Source: Lysobacter sp. GX 14042 (GTDB taxonomy: Bacteria > Pseudomonadota > Gammaproteobacteria > Xanthomonadales > Xanthomonadaceae). From it: a DNA stretch of 64,000 nucleotides. A model generated the notes under the pieces. The model was not told the DNA's origin and ran no database searches. It was given only the letters and a program-made list of their open reading frames with translations. The translations under genes and the position numbers were made by a program. The stretch is taken from positions 62,001-126,000 of the forward strand of contig NZ_JAJUWY010000001.1 in the NCBI RefSeq assembly GCF_021390425.1. Reading direction: 5' to 3'. Position 1 is the stretch's first letter, and the number at the start of each line of letters is the position of its first letter. Shown here piece by piece: positions 36,431 to 46,800 of the stretch.

Positions 36431-38832
36431 TCCCCGTCCTCCCCGTCGCGGTCACGGCCGAAGCCGAGCCAGTCGAGCAGGCCCCGGCGCTCGCTCTCGG
36501 CCGGCTCCGGCTCGGGCACCCGGCACGGCACGTAGGCCGGCGCGAAGTTCGCCACGAAGGCAAAGCGCCGCGCGCCCGGGCAGTCGGCATCGGTCACGTT
36601 GGAGCCGGTCACCCAGCGCCAGTCGATGCCCTCGTCGCCCGCCTCCAGGGTGCTGGTGGGCAACTGGCTGAACAGCCGCGACCACACCCGCATGGCCCCG
36701 GTGGAGCCGTACAGCCCGGTCGGCTCGTTGTCGTCGTTGCCCACCCAGGCAACCGCCAGGTGGTCGCCGGTGTAACCGGCGAACCAGCTGTCACGGCTGT
36801 CGTTGCTGGTGCCGGTCTTGCCCGCCGGGGCAAGCCCGCCCAGGCCGTCGGCGACCAGCCGCCGGCCGGTGCCCGAGGACACCGCGTGCTGCAGCGCGAT
36901 GGTGATCAGCCGGGCGGCGACCGCATCGTTGCCGTTCGCCGGCGCGGGGTCGTGGTCATAGCGGTTGAGCGCACGGCCATCGGCATCCAGCACCCCGCGC
37001 ACTGCCCGCAGCGGCTGGATCTCGCCGCCGGAGGCGATGAACTGGTACAGCTGGGCCATCGCGTACGGGCTCTGGTCCATCGAACCCAGGATCAGCGAGG
37101 GGTTGGCCGGCGCCTTCAGCCCGGCCAGATCCCGCACCACCTTGGCGATGGCCGCCGGACCCACGTCCATGCCCACCCGCACCGTCGCCTGGTTGTAGGA
37201 ATGCGCGAGCGCGTCGATCAGCCGCACCGTACCGTGGCTCTTGCCGTCGGAGTTGCCCGGACTCCAGACCTGCCCGTTGTCCAGGGTGATGCTGACCGCG
37301 CTGTCATCGACCCAGCTGGCCAGCGACCAGTGCCGCGGGTCGGCCAGCGCCATCAGGTACACGAAGGGTTTGAGCAGCGATCCGACCGGGCGCTGCGCGT
37401 CGAGCGCGCGGTTGAAGCCGTGCGCGGCCGGAGTGCCGCTGCCGACCACCGCCAGGATCTCGCCCTGGTGCACGTCGGTCAGCACCAGCGCGGCTTCCAG
37501 GGCCGGGCGCTTTTCGCTCTCCAGCGATTTCAGCGTGCCGGTCACCGCGCCCTCGGCGTAGGCCTGCGCGGACGGCGACATCGCGGTCATCACCGCCAGA
37601 CCGGCGCCGGCCAGGGCATCGCTGGTGTAATCGCTGGCCAGCTGCCGGCGCACCACGTCGACATAGGCCGGGAAACGATTGGCACTCACCGTGCCGGGCC
37701 GCGCGGTGATCCCCAGCGGCGCCTGCAGCGCGCGCTGGTACTCGGCATCGCCGATCAGGCCGGTCTCGTGCATCTCGCCGAGGACGAAGTCGCGGCGGGA
37801 CTGCGCCCGCTCCGGGTGCCGTCTCGGATCGTAGTAGGACGGCCCGCGGACCACGCCGATCAGCAGCGCGATGTGCTCGGTCTCCAGTTCGTCCAGGTCG
37901 CGGCCGAACCAAAACTCCGCCGCCGCGGAAACCCCGTGGATCGCCTGCGAACCGCGCTGGCCCCAATACACCTGGTTGAAATAGGCCTCCAGGATGACCT
38001 GCTTGTCGTAGCGCGCCTCGATCAGCAGCGCGTAGATCATTTCGTTGATCTTGCGGGTCCAGGTCTGCTCGCGGCCGATGCCCAGCAGGCCGCTGCGCGC
38101 CAGCTGCTGGGTCAGGGTACTGGCGCCCTGGCGCTTCTCGCCGGCCCTCAGGTTGACCCAGACCGCGCGCAGGATGCCGCTGACGTCGAGCCCATGGTGG
38201 TGGGCGAAGTCACGGTCCTCGACCGCCTGCAGGCTGGTGACCAGCAGCTCGGGGACTTCGTGCAGCTGCACCAGCCGGCGCTCTTCCTGTTTCTGTCCGT
38301 AGAGCGTGGCGATGCGCGCCGGGTCCAGCCGCGCGGAGGCGATCGCCTCGCCGCCGGCCTGGCGCAGGCGCGAGACCTGCCCCCCGCCCACGGTGAGCTC
38401 GATGGTGCGCGGCGCCGCCGGACCGCCGACGTCATGGAAGCCACGGCTGGCGATCTTCCACCGCCCGCCCTCGCGCAGGTAGGTCCCGGGCCGCACGCCA
38501 TCGGCTTCCTGGTAGCCGGCGGCGTCGAGCTCGGTCTTCAGCGTGGCCGAGTCCATCGGCATGCCGGAGGCCAGCTCCAGCGGGCGGGCGTAGACCCGGG
38601 TCGGCAACTGCCAGCGCAACTGGTCGAAGCGCTCGCTGACCTCGTGGTTGAGGTACACCGTGTACGGCACCAGGAAGCCGAGCGCCAGGCCGGCGGCCGC
38701 CAGCAGCCAGGTGGCCACGCGGCGCGGCCAGGGCGACGGGACCCCGGGGTCCCGGGGACGGGGTTCGCGCTGGGTGTCGCGCTGGGTGTTCGGTCGGTTT
38801 CGCGCCACGGCATGGGACAATGACAGGGCCAC
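36427..38832 (-). CDS. mrcB: Bifunctional penicillin-binding protein 1B
   Basis: About 801 residues. A short cytoplasmic tail, a membrane helix at about 39-60, a UB2H-like domain (RVYARPLELASGMPM), a GT51 transglycosylase (LQAVEDRDFAHHHGLDVSGILRA with the catalytic Glu, QGASTLTQQLARS) and a transpeptidase with SxxK in GSLLKPFVYL and KTGTSNDSRDSWF. It polymerises and cross-links peptidoglycan. Start uncertain: GTG 38832 follows AAGGG closely; GTG 38808 or 38874 are alternatives that only change the disordered tail. Confidence 0.93.
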   Translation of the reverse strand: MALSLSHAVARNRPNTQRDTQREPRPRDPGVPSPWPRRVATWLLAAAGLALGFLVPYTVYLNHEVSERFDQLRWQLPTRVYARPLELASGMPMDSATLKTELDAAGYQEADGVRPGTYLREGGRWKIASRGFHDVGGPAAPRTIELTVGGGQVSRLRQAGGEAIASARLDPARIATLYGQKQEERRLVQLHEVPELLVTSLQAVEDRDFAHHHGLDVSGILRAVWVNLRAGEKRQGASTLTQQLARSGLLGIGREQTWTRKINEMIYALLIEARYDKQVILEAYFNQVYWGQRGSQAIHGVSAAAEFWFGRDLDELETEHIALLIGVVRGPSYYDPRRHPERAQSRRDFVLGEMHETGLIGDAEYQRALQAPLGITARPGTVSANRFPAYVDVVRRQLASDYTSDALAGAGLAVMTAMSPSAQAYAEGAVTGTLKSLESEKRPALEAALVLTDVHQGEILAVVGSGTPAAHGFNRALDAQRPVGSLLKPFVYLMALADPRHWSLASWVDDSAVSITLDNGQVWSPGNSDGKSHGTVRLIDALAHSYNQATVRVGMDVGPAAIAKVVRDLAGLKAPANPSLILGSMDQSPYAMAQLYQFIASGGEIQPLRAVRGVLDADGRALNRYDHDPAPANGNDAVAARLITIALQHAVSSGTGRRLVADGLGGLAPAGKTGTSNDSRDSWFAGYTGDHLAVAWVGNDDNEPTGLYGSTGAMRVWSRLFSQLPTSTLEAGDEGIDWRWVTGSNVTDADCPGARRFAFVANFAPAYVPCRVPEPEPAESERRGLLDWLGFGRDRDGEDGE

Positions 38833-38950
38833 GCCCTTGTGGCCCCGGAGTCTATCGCAGCCGCGGTGCCGCACCCCGGGGTCCCGGCGAGCGCGGCGGG
38901 CGGGGATTCATTCGTACCCTTCCGGGCGCCGCTGATGCGCCCCGGCCGCC

Positions 38951-38956
38951 TATCAT
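38951..38956 (+). promoter_or_regulatory. Possible -10 hexamer for the glycosyltransferase gene
   Basis: TATCAT lies 40 nt before the ATG in the 163-nt gap between mrcB and the divergent glycosyltransferase. No clear -35 element accompanies it. Confidence 0.28.
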
Positions 38957-38995
38957 GGCCGGCCCAATACCGGACCGTTCCCGGGTGCCGAGCTG

Positions 38996-41089
38996 ATGCC
39001 GATTTCCGCGGCCGACCTGCGATTCCTGATCGACCGTGCGACCGGCCTGGCCTGGCGGGGGCTGTCCAGCCTGCGCAGCCGCGGCCTGCGCTCGACGCTG
39101 GAGCGGGTGGCACGCCAGCTGCGGCCGGTGCCGGTCGCCCGGCGGGCCCGCGCCTGGGTTCCGGAAGACGCCCCGTTCGCGCCCTTCGCCGTGCCGGCCA
39201 GCGAAACGCCGCGGGCCAGCATCGTGATCCCGGTGTTCAACCAGTCGGCCCACACCGTGCGCTGCCTGCGCGCGCTGGCCGCGCAACCGCCGGCAGCCGC
39301 GGTGGAGGTGATCGTGGTCGACGACGGCTCGTCCGACGACACCGTGGCGCTGTTGCGCCAGATCGATGGCCTGCGCCTGCACGTGCGCGAGGCCAACGGC
39401 GGCTTCATCGCCGCCTGCAACGACGGGCTGGCATCGGCGCGCGGCGAATACGTGGTCTTCCTCAACAACGACACGGTGCCGCAGCCGGGCTGGCTGGACG
39501 CCCTGCTGGCGACCTTCGACCAGGAGCCGGGGACCGGGATCGCCGGCTCGCGGCTGCTTTATCCCGACGGGCGGCTGCAGGAGGCCGGCGGGGTGGTCTA
39601 CCGCGACGGCTCGGCGGACAAGCTCGGCCGGCTGCGCGGGCCGGCCCATCCGGCGTTCTCCTTCCTGCGCCGGGTCGACTACTGCTCCGGCGCCGCGATC
39701 GCCCTGCCCCGCGCGCTGATGCTGGAGCTCGGCGGCTTCGACACGCACTATGCACCGGCCTTCTACGAGGACACCGACCTGGCGATGAAGGTCCGCGCCC
39801 GCGGGCTGCAGGTGCTGTGCAACCCGTTCTCGGAGGTGCTGCACGTGGAGGGCGCCACCGCCGGCACCGATACCCGCCATGGGGTCAAGGCGCACCAGGT
39901 GGTGAACCAGGCGCGCTTCGCCACGCGCTGGGCGCGCGAACTGGAAGGCCACCCGGCGCCGGGCGCTCCGGAAGGCAGCCTCACCGACCGGCTCTACGGC
40001 CGCACCGTGCTGGTGGTCGACGCCCTCACCCCCCGCCCCGACCGCGACTCCGGCTCGCTGCGCCTGGTCAACCTGATGCGGCTGCTGCGCAGCGAGGGCG
40101 CGCACGTGGTGTTCGCCGCCGCCGACCGCGCCCATGACGGCGGCTACACCACCGCGCTGCAGCGGCTGGGGGTGGAGGCCTGGCATGCGCCGCAGATGGC
40201 CGGATGGCCGGCCTGGCTGCGCGAGCACGGCGCGCGCTTCGATGTCGCCCTGGTCGGGCGCCACTACGTCATGCGCGAAATGCTGCCACTGCTGCGCCGC
40301 CACGCCCCGCAGGCGAAGCTGGTGTTCGACAGCGTGGACCTGCACTACCTGCGCGAGCGGCGCGGCGCCGAGGTCAGCGGCGACACCGGGGCGCTGCGCG
40401 CGGCCGGACGCACCCGCGCACTGGAACTGGACGTGATCGACCGCAGCGACCTCACCCTGGTGGTGAGCGCGGTGGAACGCGAACTGCTGCGCACCGACGC
40501 CCCGGACGCCCGGGTCGAGGTGCTCTCCAACCTGCACGAGCCTGGCGGCCCGGGCCTGCCGCTGGCGCAGCGCCGCGACGTCATGTTCGTCGGCGGCTTC
40601 CGCCATCCACCGAACGTGGACGCGGTGCTGTGGTTCGTCGAGGAGGTCTGGCCGCGCGTGCTGGCGCGGCAGCCCGGCCTGCGCTTCCACTGCATCGGCG
40701 GCGACGTGCCGCAGCCGATCGCACGGCTGGGCGCGCGCCCCGGCGTCACCATCCACGGCCACGTGCCCGACCTGACGCCCTGGCTGGAAGGCTGCCGGGT
40801 CGCCGTCGCCCCGCTGCGCTACGGCGCCGGGGTCAAGGGCAAGGTCAACCAGCCGATGGCCCACGGGCTGCCGGTGGTGGCGACGAACTGCGCGGTCGAG
40901 GGCATGCACCTGGTCCCCGGCGTGGACGTGATGCTGGGCGGCGAGGCGGACGAATTCGCCGCGGCCGTGCTGCAGCTGGTGACCGACGATGCCCTGTGGC
41001 AGAGGCTGTCGGACAACGGACGGGAGAACGTGCACCGCCACTTCTCCGCCGATGCCGCGCGCGGCGTGATCCGCCAGCTCCTGGCCTGA
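38996..41089 (+). CDS. GT2-GT4 fusion glycosyltransferase
   Basis: 697 residues joining two enzymes. Residues about 73-300 are a GT2 (GT-A) domain: ASIVIPVFNQS, VIVVDDGSSDDT, FLNNDTVPQPGWLD as the DXD-like metal site, and FYEDTDLAMKVR as the catalytic base region. Residues about 335-697 are a GT4 (GT-B) domain with MFVGGFRHPPNVDAV and MAHGLPVVATNCAVEGM in the nucleotide-sugar site. It probably builds a surface polysaccharide or O-antigen-like glycan. It stands alone, converging with relA 5 nt away, and there are no export or nucleotide-sugar genes nearby. Confidence 0.92.
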   Translation: MPISAADLRFLIDRATGLAWRGLSSLRSRGLRSTLERVARQLRPVPVARRARAWVPEDAPFAPFAVPASETPRASIVIPVFNQSAHTVRCLRALAAQPPAAAVEVIVVDDGSSDDTVALLRQIDGLRLHVREANGGFIAACNDGLASARGEYVVFLNNDTVPQPGWLDALLATFDQEPGTGIAGSRLLYPDGRLQEAGGVVYRDGSADKLGRLRGPAHPAFSFLRRVDYCSGAAIALPRALMLELGGFDTHYAPAFYEDTDLAMKVRARGLQVLCNPFSEVLHVEGATAGTDTRHGVKAHQVVNQARFATRWARELEGHPAPGAPEGSLTDRLYGRTVLVVDALTPRPDRDSGSLRLVNLMRLLRSEGAHVVFAAADRAHDGGYTTALQRLGVEAWHAPQMAGWPAWLREHGARFDVALVGRHYVMREMLPLLRRHAPQAKLVFDSVDLHYLRERRGAEVSGDTGALRAAGRTRALELDVIDRSDLTLVVSAVERELLRTDAPDARVEVLSNLHEPGGPGLPLAQRRDVMFVGGFRHPPNVDAVLWFVEEVWPRVLARQPGLRFHCIGGDVPQPIARLGARPGVTIHGHVPDLTPWLEGCRVAVAPLRYGAGVKGKVNQPMAHGLPVVATNCAVEGMHLVPGVDVMLGGEADEFAAAVLQLVTDDALWQRLSDNGRENVHRHFSADAARGVIRQLLA

Positions 41090-41094
41090 CCGCC

Positions 41095-43254
41095 TTACTC
41101 CCGCCGCGCCTCCTCCACTCCCGCCAGCCCCGAAAGCCTGCCCAGCAGCGTCGACAGCTGGCCGAAGTCCGACACCCGCAGCCGCATGCGAATCCGGACC
41201 CGGGCGCCGTTGCGCTGGTGGTCGCTGTTGATCGACAGCACGTTGGCGTTGGCCTGGGCGATCACGTTGGTGATCTCCTTCAGCAGCCACTTGCGGTCCA
41301 CGGCGAGCACCTCGACGTCGGCCTCGTAGCCGCCGCGGGCGCTGCCCCACTCGACCTGCAGCACGCGTTCGGGATGCCGGGCGCCCAGCCGCTGCAGGGT
41401 CGCGCACGCGCTGCGGTGCACGGTCACTCCGCGCCCGCGGGTCAGGTAGCCGGCGATCGCGTCCCCGGGCACCGGCTGGCAGCAGCGGGCCATCTGCACC
41501 AGCAGGTTGTCCACGCCCTGCACGGTGAAGGCATCGGGACGGGCACGGCCGCTTCCTGCCGGCCTGGACACGTGGACCGTCGGGACCTTTTCGACCGGCG
41601 CATTGCGCGCCCGCTCGTGCTCGGCCAGCACCCGGCCGACCTGGTGCGGCCCGAGGTCGCCCAGCGCGACCAGCACGTGCAGGTCGCCCTCGCTGTCGAG
41701 ATGGAAGCGCTCGCAGGCCGGGGCCAGGTCCGCGCCCAGCAGGCCCAGCCGGCGCAGCTCCTTGTCCAGCAGCTCCTTGCCCTCGGCCTCGTTGCGGGCG
41801 CGGTCGAGCTTGTGGAACCAGGCGCGGACCTTCTCCCGCGAGCGGCCGCTGGCGAGGAAGCCGTTGGCCTCCATCAGCCAGTCGCGTCGCGGTTCGGCGG
41901 TCTTGCCGGTCATGATCTCGACCCGGTCGCCGCTGTGCAGCCGGTGGTTGAGCGGCACGATGCGGCCGTCGACCTTGGCGCCGCGGCAGCGGTGGCCGAC
42001 CTCGGTGTGCACGCGGTAGGCGAAGTCCAGCGGGGTGGCACCGGCCGGCAGGTCGATGACCTCGCCTTTCGGGGTCAGCACGTAGACCCGCTCCTCGGCC
42101 AGCTCCGCGCCCAGCTCGCCGGCCAGCGCCACCCCGTCGGCCTCGCCGCCGGGCTCCAGCAGCCGGCGCATCCAGGCGATCTTGCGTTCAAGGGCCGCGT
42201 CGATCCCGCCGCCTTCCTTGTACTTCCAGTGCGCGGCGACGCCCAGCTCGGCCTGGCGGTGCATGTCGCGGGTGCGGATCTGCACCTCCAGGGTCTTGCC
42301 CTCGGGCCCGACCACCGCGGTATGCAGCGAGCGGTACTCGTTGGGCTTGGGCCGGGCGATGTAGTCGTCGAACTCGCTGGGGATCGGCAGCCAGGTCGCG
42401 TGGACCACGCCCAGCGCGGCGTAGCAGGCGCCCACGTCGTCGACCAGGATGCGCACCGCGCGCAGGTCGTAGAGTTCGCTGATCGGCGCCTGCTTGCGCT
42501 GCATCTTCCGCCAGATGCTGTAGATGTGCTTGGGCCGGCCGGCCACGTCGGCGCGTATGCCGTGCGCGGCCATCGCCGCGTCCAGGGTGGTGACCACCTC
42601 GCGGATGTAGCGCTCGCGGTCGACCCGCTTCTCGTCCAGCAGCCGGGCGATCTGCTTGTAGGTGTCGGCGTGCAGGTAGCGGAAGGCCAGGTCCTCCAGC
42701 TGCCACTTGAGCTGCCAGATGCCCAGCCGGTTGGCCAGCGGCGCGTGGATGTCGCGGGTCAGCCGGGCCAGTGCCAGGCGCCGGTCTTCGGGCAGCCCCA
42801 TTGCGTGCTGCATCCGCGCCAGCTGGCGCGCCAGCAGGATCGGCACCACCCGCAGGTCGCGCACGATCGCCAGCAGCAGCCGGCGCAGGCCCTCGCTGCC
42901 GGCGCCGTGCTGGTGCTCCCCGCGCTCGGCATGCAGCGCCCACACCTGGGAGGCCGCGCGCTGGCCTTCCAGCAGGCCGGCCAGGCGCGGGTGCCCGGCC
43001 TCGAAGCCCGGCCCCAGGGCGTCCAGCACCCGCGGCCAGGTATGCAGCAGCGCCGCAGCCAGGGTGTCGCCGTCGGCGTCCAGCACCTGGAGCGCCTGCA
43101 GCATCGCTTCCACCACCTGCGGCGGGTCGCGTGCGTCGTCGCCGGCGCCGGGGGCGGCCAGTGCCTCGCGCATGCGGTCCAGCAGCCCGGCGGGCACGGC
43201 GGTCGCGGGAAGGCGTTCCAGGACGCCGGCGGGGTCGGGGGCAGGGGCGCTCAT
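41095..43254 (-). CDS. relA: GTP pyrophosphokinase RelA (ppGpp synthetase I)
   Basis: 719 residues. It makes (p)ppGpp on stalled ribosomes. The N-terminal hydrolase-like domain lacks the HDxxED motif, as expected for RelA rather than SpoT. The synthetase has GRPKHIYSIWRKM and YDLRAVRILVDD (about 243-275) and the NEYRSLHTAVVG loop. TGS (VYVLTPKGEVIDLPAGATPLDFAYRVHTEVGH, split across about 390-420), a zinc-finger region with MARCCQPVPGD, and an ACT domain follow. Start ATG 43254, 76 nt from a divergent gene. Confidence 0.96.
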   Translation of the reverse strand: MSAPAPDPAGVLERLPATAVPAGLLDRMREALAAPGAGDDARDPPQVVEAMLQALQVLDADGDTLAAALLHTWPRVLDALGPGFEAGHPRLAGLLEGQRAASQVWALHAERGEHQHGAGSEGLRRLLLAIVRDLRVVPILLARQLARMQHAMGLPEDRRLALARLTRDIHAPLANRLGIWQLKWQLEDLAFRYLHADTYKQIARLLDEKRVDRERYIREVVTTLDAAMAAHGIRADVAGRPKHIYSIWRKMQRKQAPISELYDLRAVRILVDDVGACYAALGVVHATWLPIPSEFDDYIARPKPNEYRSLHTAVVGPEGKTLEVQIRTRDMHRQAELGVAAHWKYKEGGGIDAALERKIAWMRRLLEPGGEADGVALAGELGAELAEERVYVLTPKGEVIDLPAGATPLDFAYRVHTEVGHRCRGAKVDGRIVPLNHRLHSGDRVEIMTGKTAEPRRDWLMEANGFLASGRSREKVRAWFHKLDRARNEAEGKELLDKELRRLGLLGADLAPACERFHLDSEGDLHVLVALGDLGPHQVGRVLAEHERARNAPVEKVPTVHVSRPAGSGRARPDAFTVQGVDNLLVQMARCCQPVPGDAIAGYLTRGRGVTVHRSACATLQRLGARHPERVLQVEWGSARGGYEADVEVLAVDRKWLLKEITNVIAQANANVLSINSDHQRNGARVRIRMRLRVSDFGQLSTLLGRLSGLAGVEEARRE

Positions 43255-43295
43255 GGCGAGCCGGGCGGGTGTACCGGGAGGCGGGACTGTGTGTC

Positions 43296-43301
43296 TACAC
43301 T
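43296..43301 (+). promoter_or_regulatory. Possible -10 hexamer in the relA / secreted-protein gap
   Basis: TACACT is 30 nt before the ATG at 43331 and fits a sigma-70 -10 box. Its partner -35 is not obvious. The same short gap must also hold the relA promoter. Confidence 0.3.
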
Positions 43302-43330
43302 AGCCGTCCACCGCCTGCAGGAACAGTTCG

Positions 43331-43840
43331 ATGCGCATGTCCACACCCCTCCTGTCCCACCTGCGCCTGCCACTCCTCGCCGCCGCCCTGGCGGCCGCGC
43401 TCCCGGCAGCGGCCCAGTCGCCCGATGCGCCCATCGAGCGGCGGATGAGCGCGGAGGAGTTCATGGCGGCCGGCCTGCACAAGCTGGAGCCGGCCGAACT
43501 GGCAAGGCTGAACGAATGGCTCGGACAGACCGTCCAGGCGGAGTCCCGCCGGACCGCCGAGCGCACCGAGGCGCGCGTGGTCGAGGAGCGCCGCGGCTTC
43601 CTTTCCGCGCGTGACGGCGAACGCGTCGATGCGCGGCTGAGCGGCCGCTTCGAAGGCTTCGGCAATGGCCGCAGCTTCCGCCTGGACAACGGGCAGGTGT
43701 GGCGCCAGATCGACAGCACCACGCTGGCCGGGGTGAGCCTGGATGCACCGCAGGTGACCATCGCCCCGGGCATGTTCGGGGCCTGGTACATGCGGGTGGA
43801 GGGCTACAACACCCGGGCGAAGGTCGAGCGGGTGGAATAA
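43331..43840 (+). CDS. Secreted protein of unknown function
   Basis: 169 residues from ATG 43331 (AGGA nine bases upstream; ATG 43337 is an alternative). The Sec signal peptide ends near AAAQS (about residue 29). The mature part has an AEEFMAAGLHKLEPAELARLNEWL helix, then an Arg/Glu-rich coil, and a C-terminal beta domain (NGQVWRQIDSTTLAGV, then GAWYMRVEGYNTRAKV). It resembles conserved xanthomonad periplasmic proteins of unassigned role. It lies between relA (divergent) and hrpA (convergent, 3 nt apart). Confidence 0.83.
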   Translation: MRMSTPLLSHLRLPLLAAALAAALPAAAQSPDAPIERRMSAEEFMAAGLHKLEPAELARLNEWLGQTVQAESRRTAERTEARVVEERRGFLSARDGERVDARLSGRFEGFGNGRSFRLDNGQVWRQIDSTTLAGVSLDAPQVTIAPGMFGAWYMRVEGYNTRAKVERVE

Positions 43841-43843
43841 AGC

Positions 43844-46800
43844 CTATTGCAGGCGCGCCAGGCGCGTGGCCAGCTTCTTGGGGGAGATGCCGCGCGCGCC
43901 CAGTTCCTGGGCGAACAGCGACACCCGCAGTTCTTCCAGGTCCCAGCGCAGGGCCTGCCACTCCGGGTCTCCGGCCTCGCCGCGCGCGGCGGCCGCGTCC
44001 AGGGCATCGACGAAGGGCTTGAGCTCGAGCATCCGCGCCTGGTCGCGCGTGGGATCGCGCAGGGCGCGCTCACCGCGCAGGGCGAGCGCCTTCAGGTAGC
44101 GCGGGTATTCGGTCAGCACCGGACCGGGGACCCCGCGCAGGAAGCCGGCCGGCACCAGGGACGCCAGGTGGGCACGCATGTCATCGAGGTTGCCGCTGGC
44201 CCAGCCCATCAGCGGCGACTCCAGCTTCCTCCTGGCCTCGGCGACCGCCTCAAGGATGGCTTCGGCCTGTTGCAGCCGGGTCATCGCCTCGGGGAACAGC
44301 TGGCGCCCCAGTGACTCGCCCAGGGTGTCGAAGCCCGCCGGGTCGCGGACCTGGCGCACTGCATCGGCGTGCTGCCCGAGCAGCGCCTCGAAGGCGCCGT
44401 CGACCAGGTCGGCGCGCAGCTGGTCGCCCTCGCGGCGCAGTTCCGGCGGGGCGGTGGACTCGATCGCGGCGTAGAGCAGGCCGGTCTTCGGCTTGACCGG
44501 CAACTGCCGGCGCGCCTGCCGCAGGCGGTCGGCCAGCGCCAGCTGCAGCAGGCGGCGCACGCCGCGCGGATGCTGGCGTTCGGCCAGCTGGCGGTCGGCG
44601 TGGACCTGCAGCGAAACGCTGTCGCCATCGTCGTGCAGGGCGGGCCAGGCCGGCACCCCGGCCGCGCCGGGCACGCGCTCGGGAATCGCCTCGTCGGGGA
44701 AGCGGGTCAGGCCGCGGCGGCCCAGGCCCTCGGCCGCGCGGGCGGCGAAGGCCTTCGCGGCGCGCTCCCCGAAACGCGCCCGCAGCTCACCCGGGTCGCG
44801 CGACTCGGCCAGCACGCTGCGGCCATCGCGGTCCAGCAGCCGGACGTTGGTGCGCAGGTGCGGCTCCAGCGCGGCCTGGTCGAAGTCGGTCGGAGCGAGT
44901 TCCGCGCCGGTCAGCCTGCCCAGGAACCGCGCCAGCGTGCCGGTGAATGCATCGGGCTCGTCGAGGCCGGGGTGGGCCTCGGTGAAGGCGCGGGCGAAGT
45001 CCGGCGCGGGCACGAAGTTGCGCCGCTGCGCCTTGGGCAGCGACCGGATCAGCGCCGCGGCCTTGTCGGCCACGAAGCCCGGCGCCAGCCAGCCCAGCCG
45101 CACCTCGTCGAGCGCATTGAGCAGGTGCAGCGGCACGACCACGGTCATGCCGTCGTCCGGCGCCCCCGGATCGAAGCGGTACTTCACCTCCAGGCGCGCA
45201 TCGCCGAGGGCGATCACCGGCGGGAAGCGGTCGGCGTCGGTGCCGTCGCCGACCAGCAGGTCGTCCAGGCTCCACTCCAGCGCGGCCCGCTCCTTCGCCG
45301 GCAGCTTGCCGTACCAGGCATCCAGCGCATGGGTGTTGTGGACGTGCGCGGGCAGCCGGTCGAGGTACCAGCGCGTCATCCAGTCCTCGTCGACCACGAT
45401 GCCGGCGCGGCGCTGCTTGGCCTCTTCCTCCCGCGCCTGCTCCAGCACCTCGAGGTTGCGTGCCAGGAACGCGCTGCGGGTGTTGATCTCGCCGGTGACC
45501 AGCGCGTCGCGGGCGAAGATCGCCCGGCTCTCCTCCGGGAACATCGCCCCGTAATGCACCGGGCGCTTCGGCGCCAGCACCAGCCCGAACAGGCTGACCT
45601 GTTCGCTGCCCAGCACCCGGCCCTGCGAGCGCGACCAGCGCGGGTCGAACTGGCGCCGGGCGAGCAGGTGGCCGAGCTCGTCGATCGCCCACTGCGGCTC
45701 GATCGAGGCGTTGGTCATCGCCCAGACCTTCTCGGTGTCCAGCAGGGTGGCCGAGAGCACCCACGGCGGCGGCTTGCGGATCAGCCAGGAGCCCGGGAAC
45801 AGGCCGAAGCGGCGCCCTCGCGGGCCTTCGTACTCGGCGGGCGTGCGGCGCTCGCCGGGCTTTCGGGGGCCGGGGGATGGCTTGCCGGCGGGCGGGATGC
45901 GGTGGCCGACCTGGGTGGGCAGGCCGGTGAGGATTGCGCGGTGGAGGGTGGCGTATTCGGGGGCAGTGAGGCGGACGCTTTCGGCGTCGCCGGTGGGGGT
46001 GGCCTCAGTCGCGGGTGGCTTGCGGTCGACGGCGACGTCCCTGGAGCCCCGCTTTCGCGGGGGTGACGTTGCGGACCAGCCCAGTTCCTGTACCAGCAGC
46101 TTCAACTGGCGGTGCAGCTCGCGCCATTCGCGCATGCGCAGGAAGCCGAGGAAGTTCTTCTCGCACCACTTGCGCAGCTGCGACTGGGTCAACTCCTCGT
46201 GGGCGTCCTGGTAGGCCTGCCACAGCTTGAGAATGCCGACGAACTCCGAGCTGTAGTCGACGAACTGGGCATGGGCGTTGTCGGCCGCAGCGCGCTGCTC
46301 CGGCGGGCGCTCGCGCGGGTCCTGGATGCCCAGGAAGGACGCGATCGCCAGCATCTCGCGCAGGCAGGCCTTGTCGTTGGCGGCCACCAGCATCCGACCC
46401 AGCTTCACGTCCACCGGCAGGCGCGCCATCAGCTTGCCGGTCGCGGTCAGCGGGCGCGTACCGTCGCGCGATTCACCGATCGCGCCGAGCTCCGCCAGCT
46501 CCTGCCAGCCGTCGGCGACCGCGCGCGGCTCCGGCGGCTCCAGGAACGGGAAGCGGTCGATCTCGCCCAGGCCCAGCGAAAGCATCCGCAGGATCACCCC
46601 GGCCAGCGCAGCGCGGCGGATCTCCGGATCGGTGAACTCCGGGCGCGAATCGAAGTCGGCCTCGCCGTAGAGCCGGTAGCAGGTGCCCGGGGCGATGCGC
46701 CCGCAGCGGCCGGCGCGCTGGTTGGCGCTCGCCTGGCTGACCGCCTCGATGTGCAGCCGGTCGAGCTTGCCGCGGGCGCTGTAGCGCTTGACCCGGGCCA

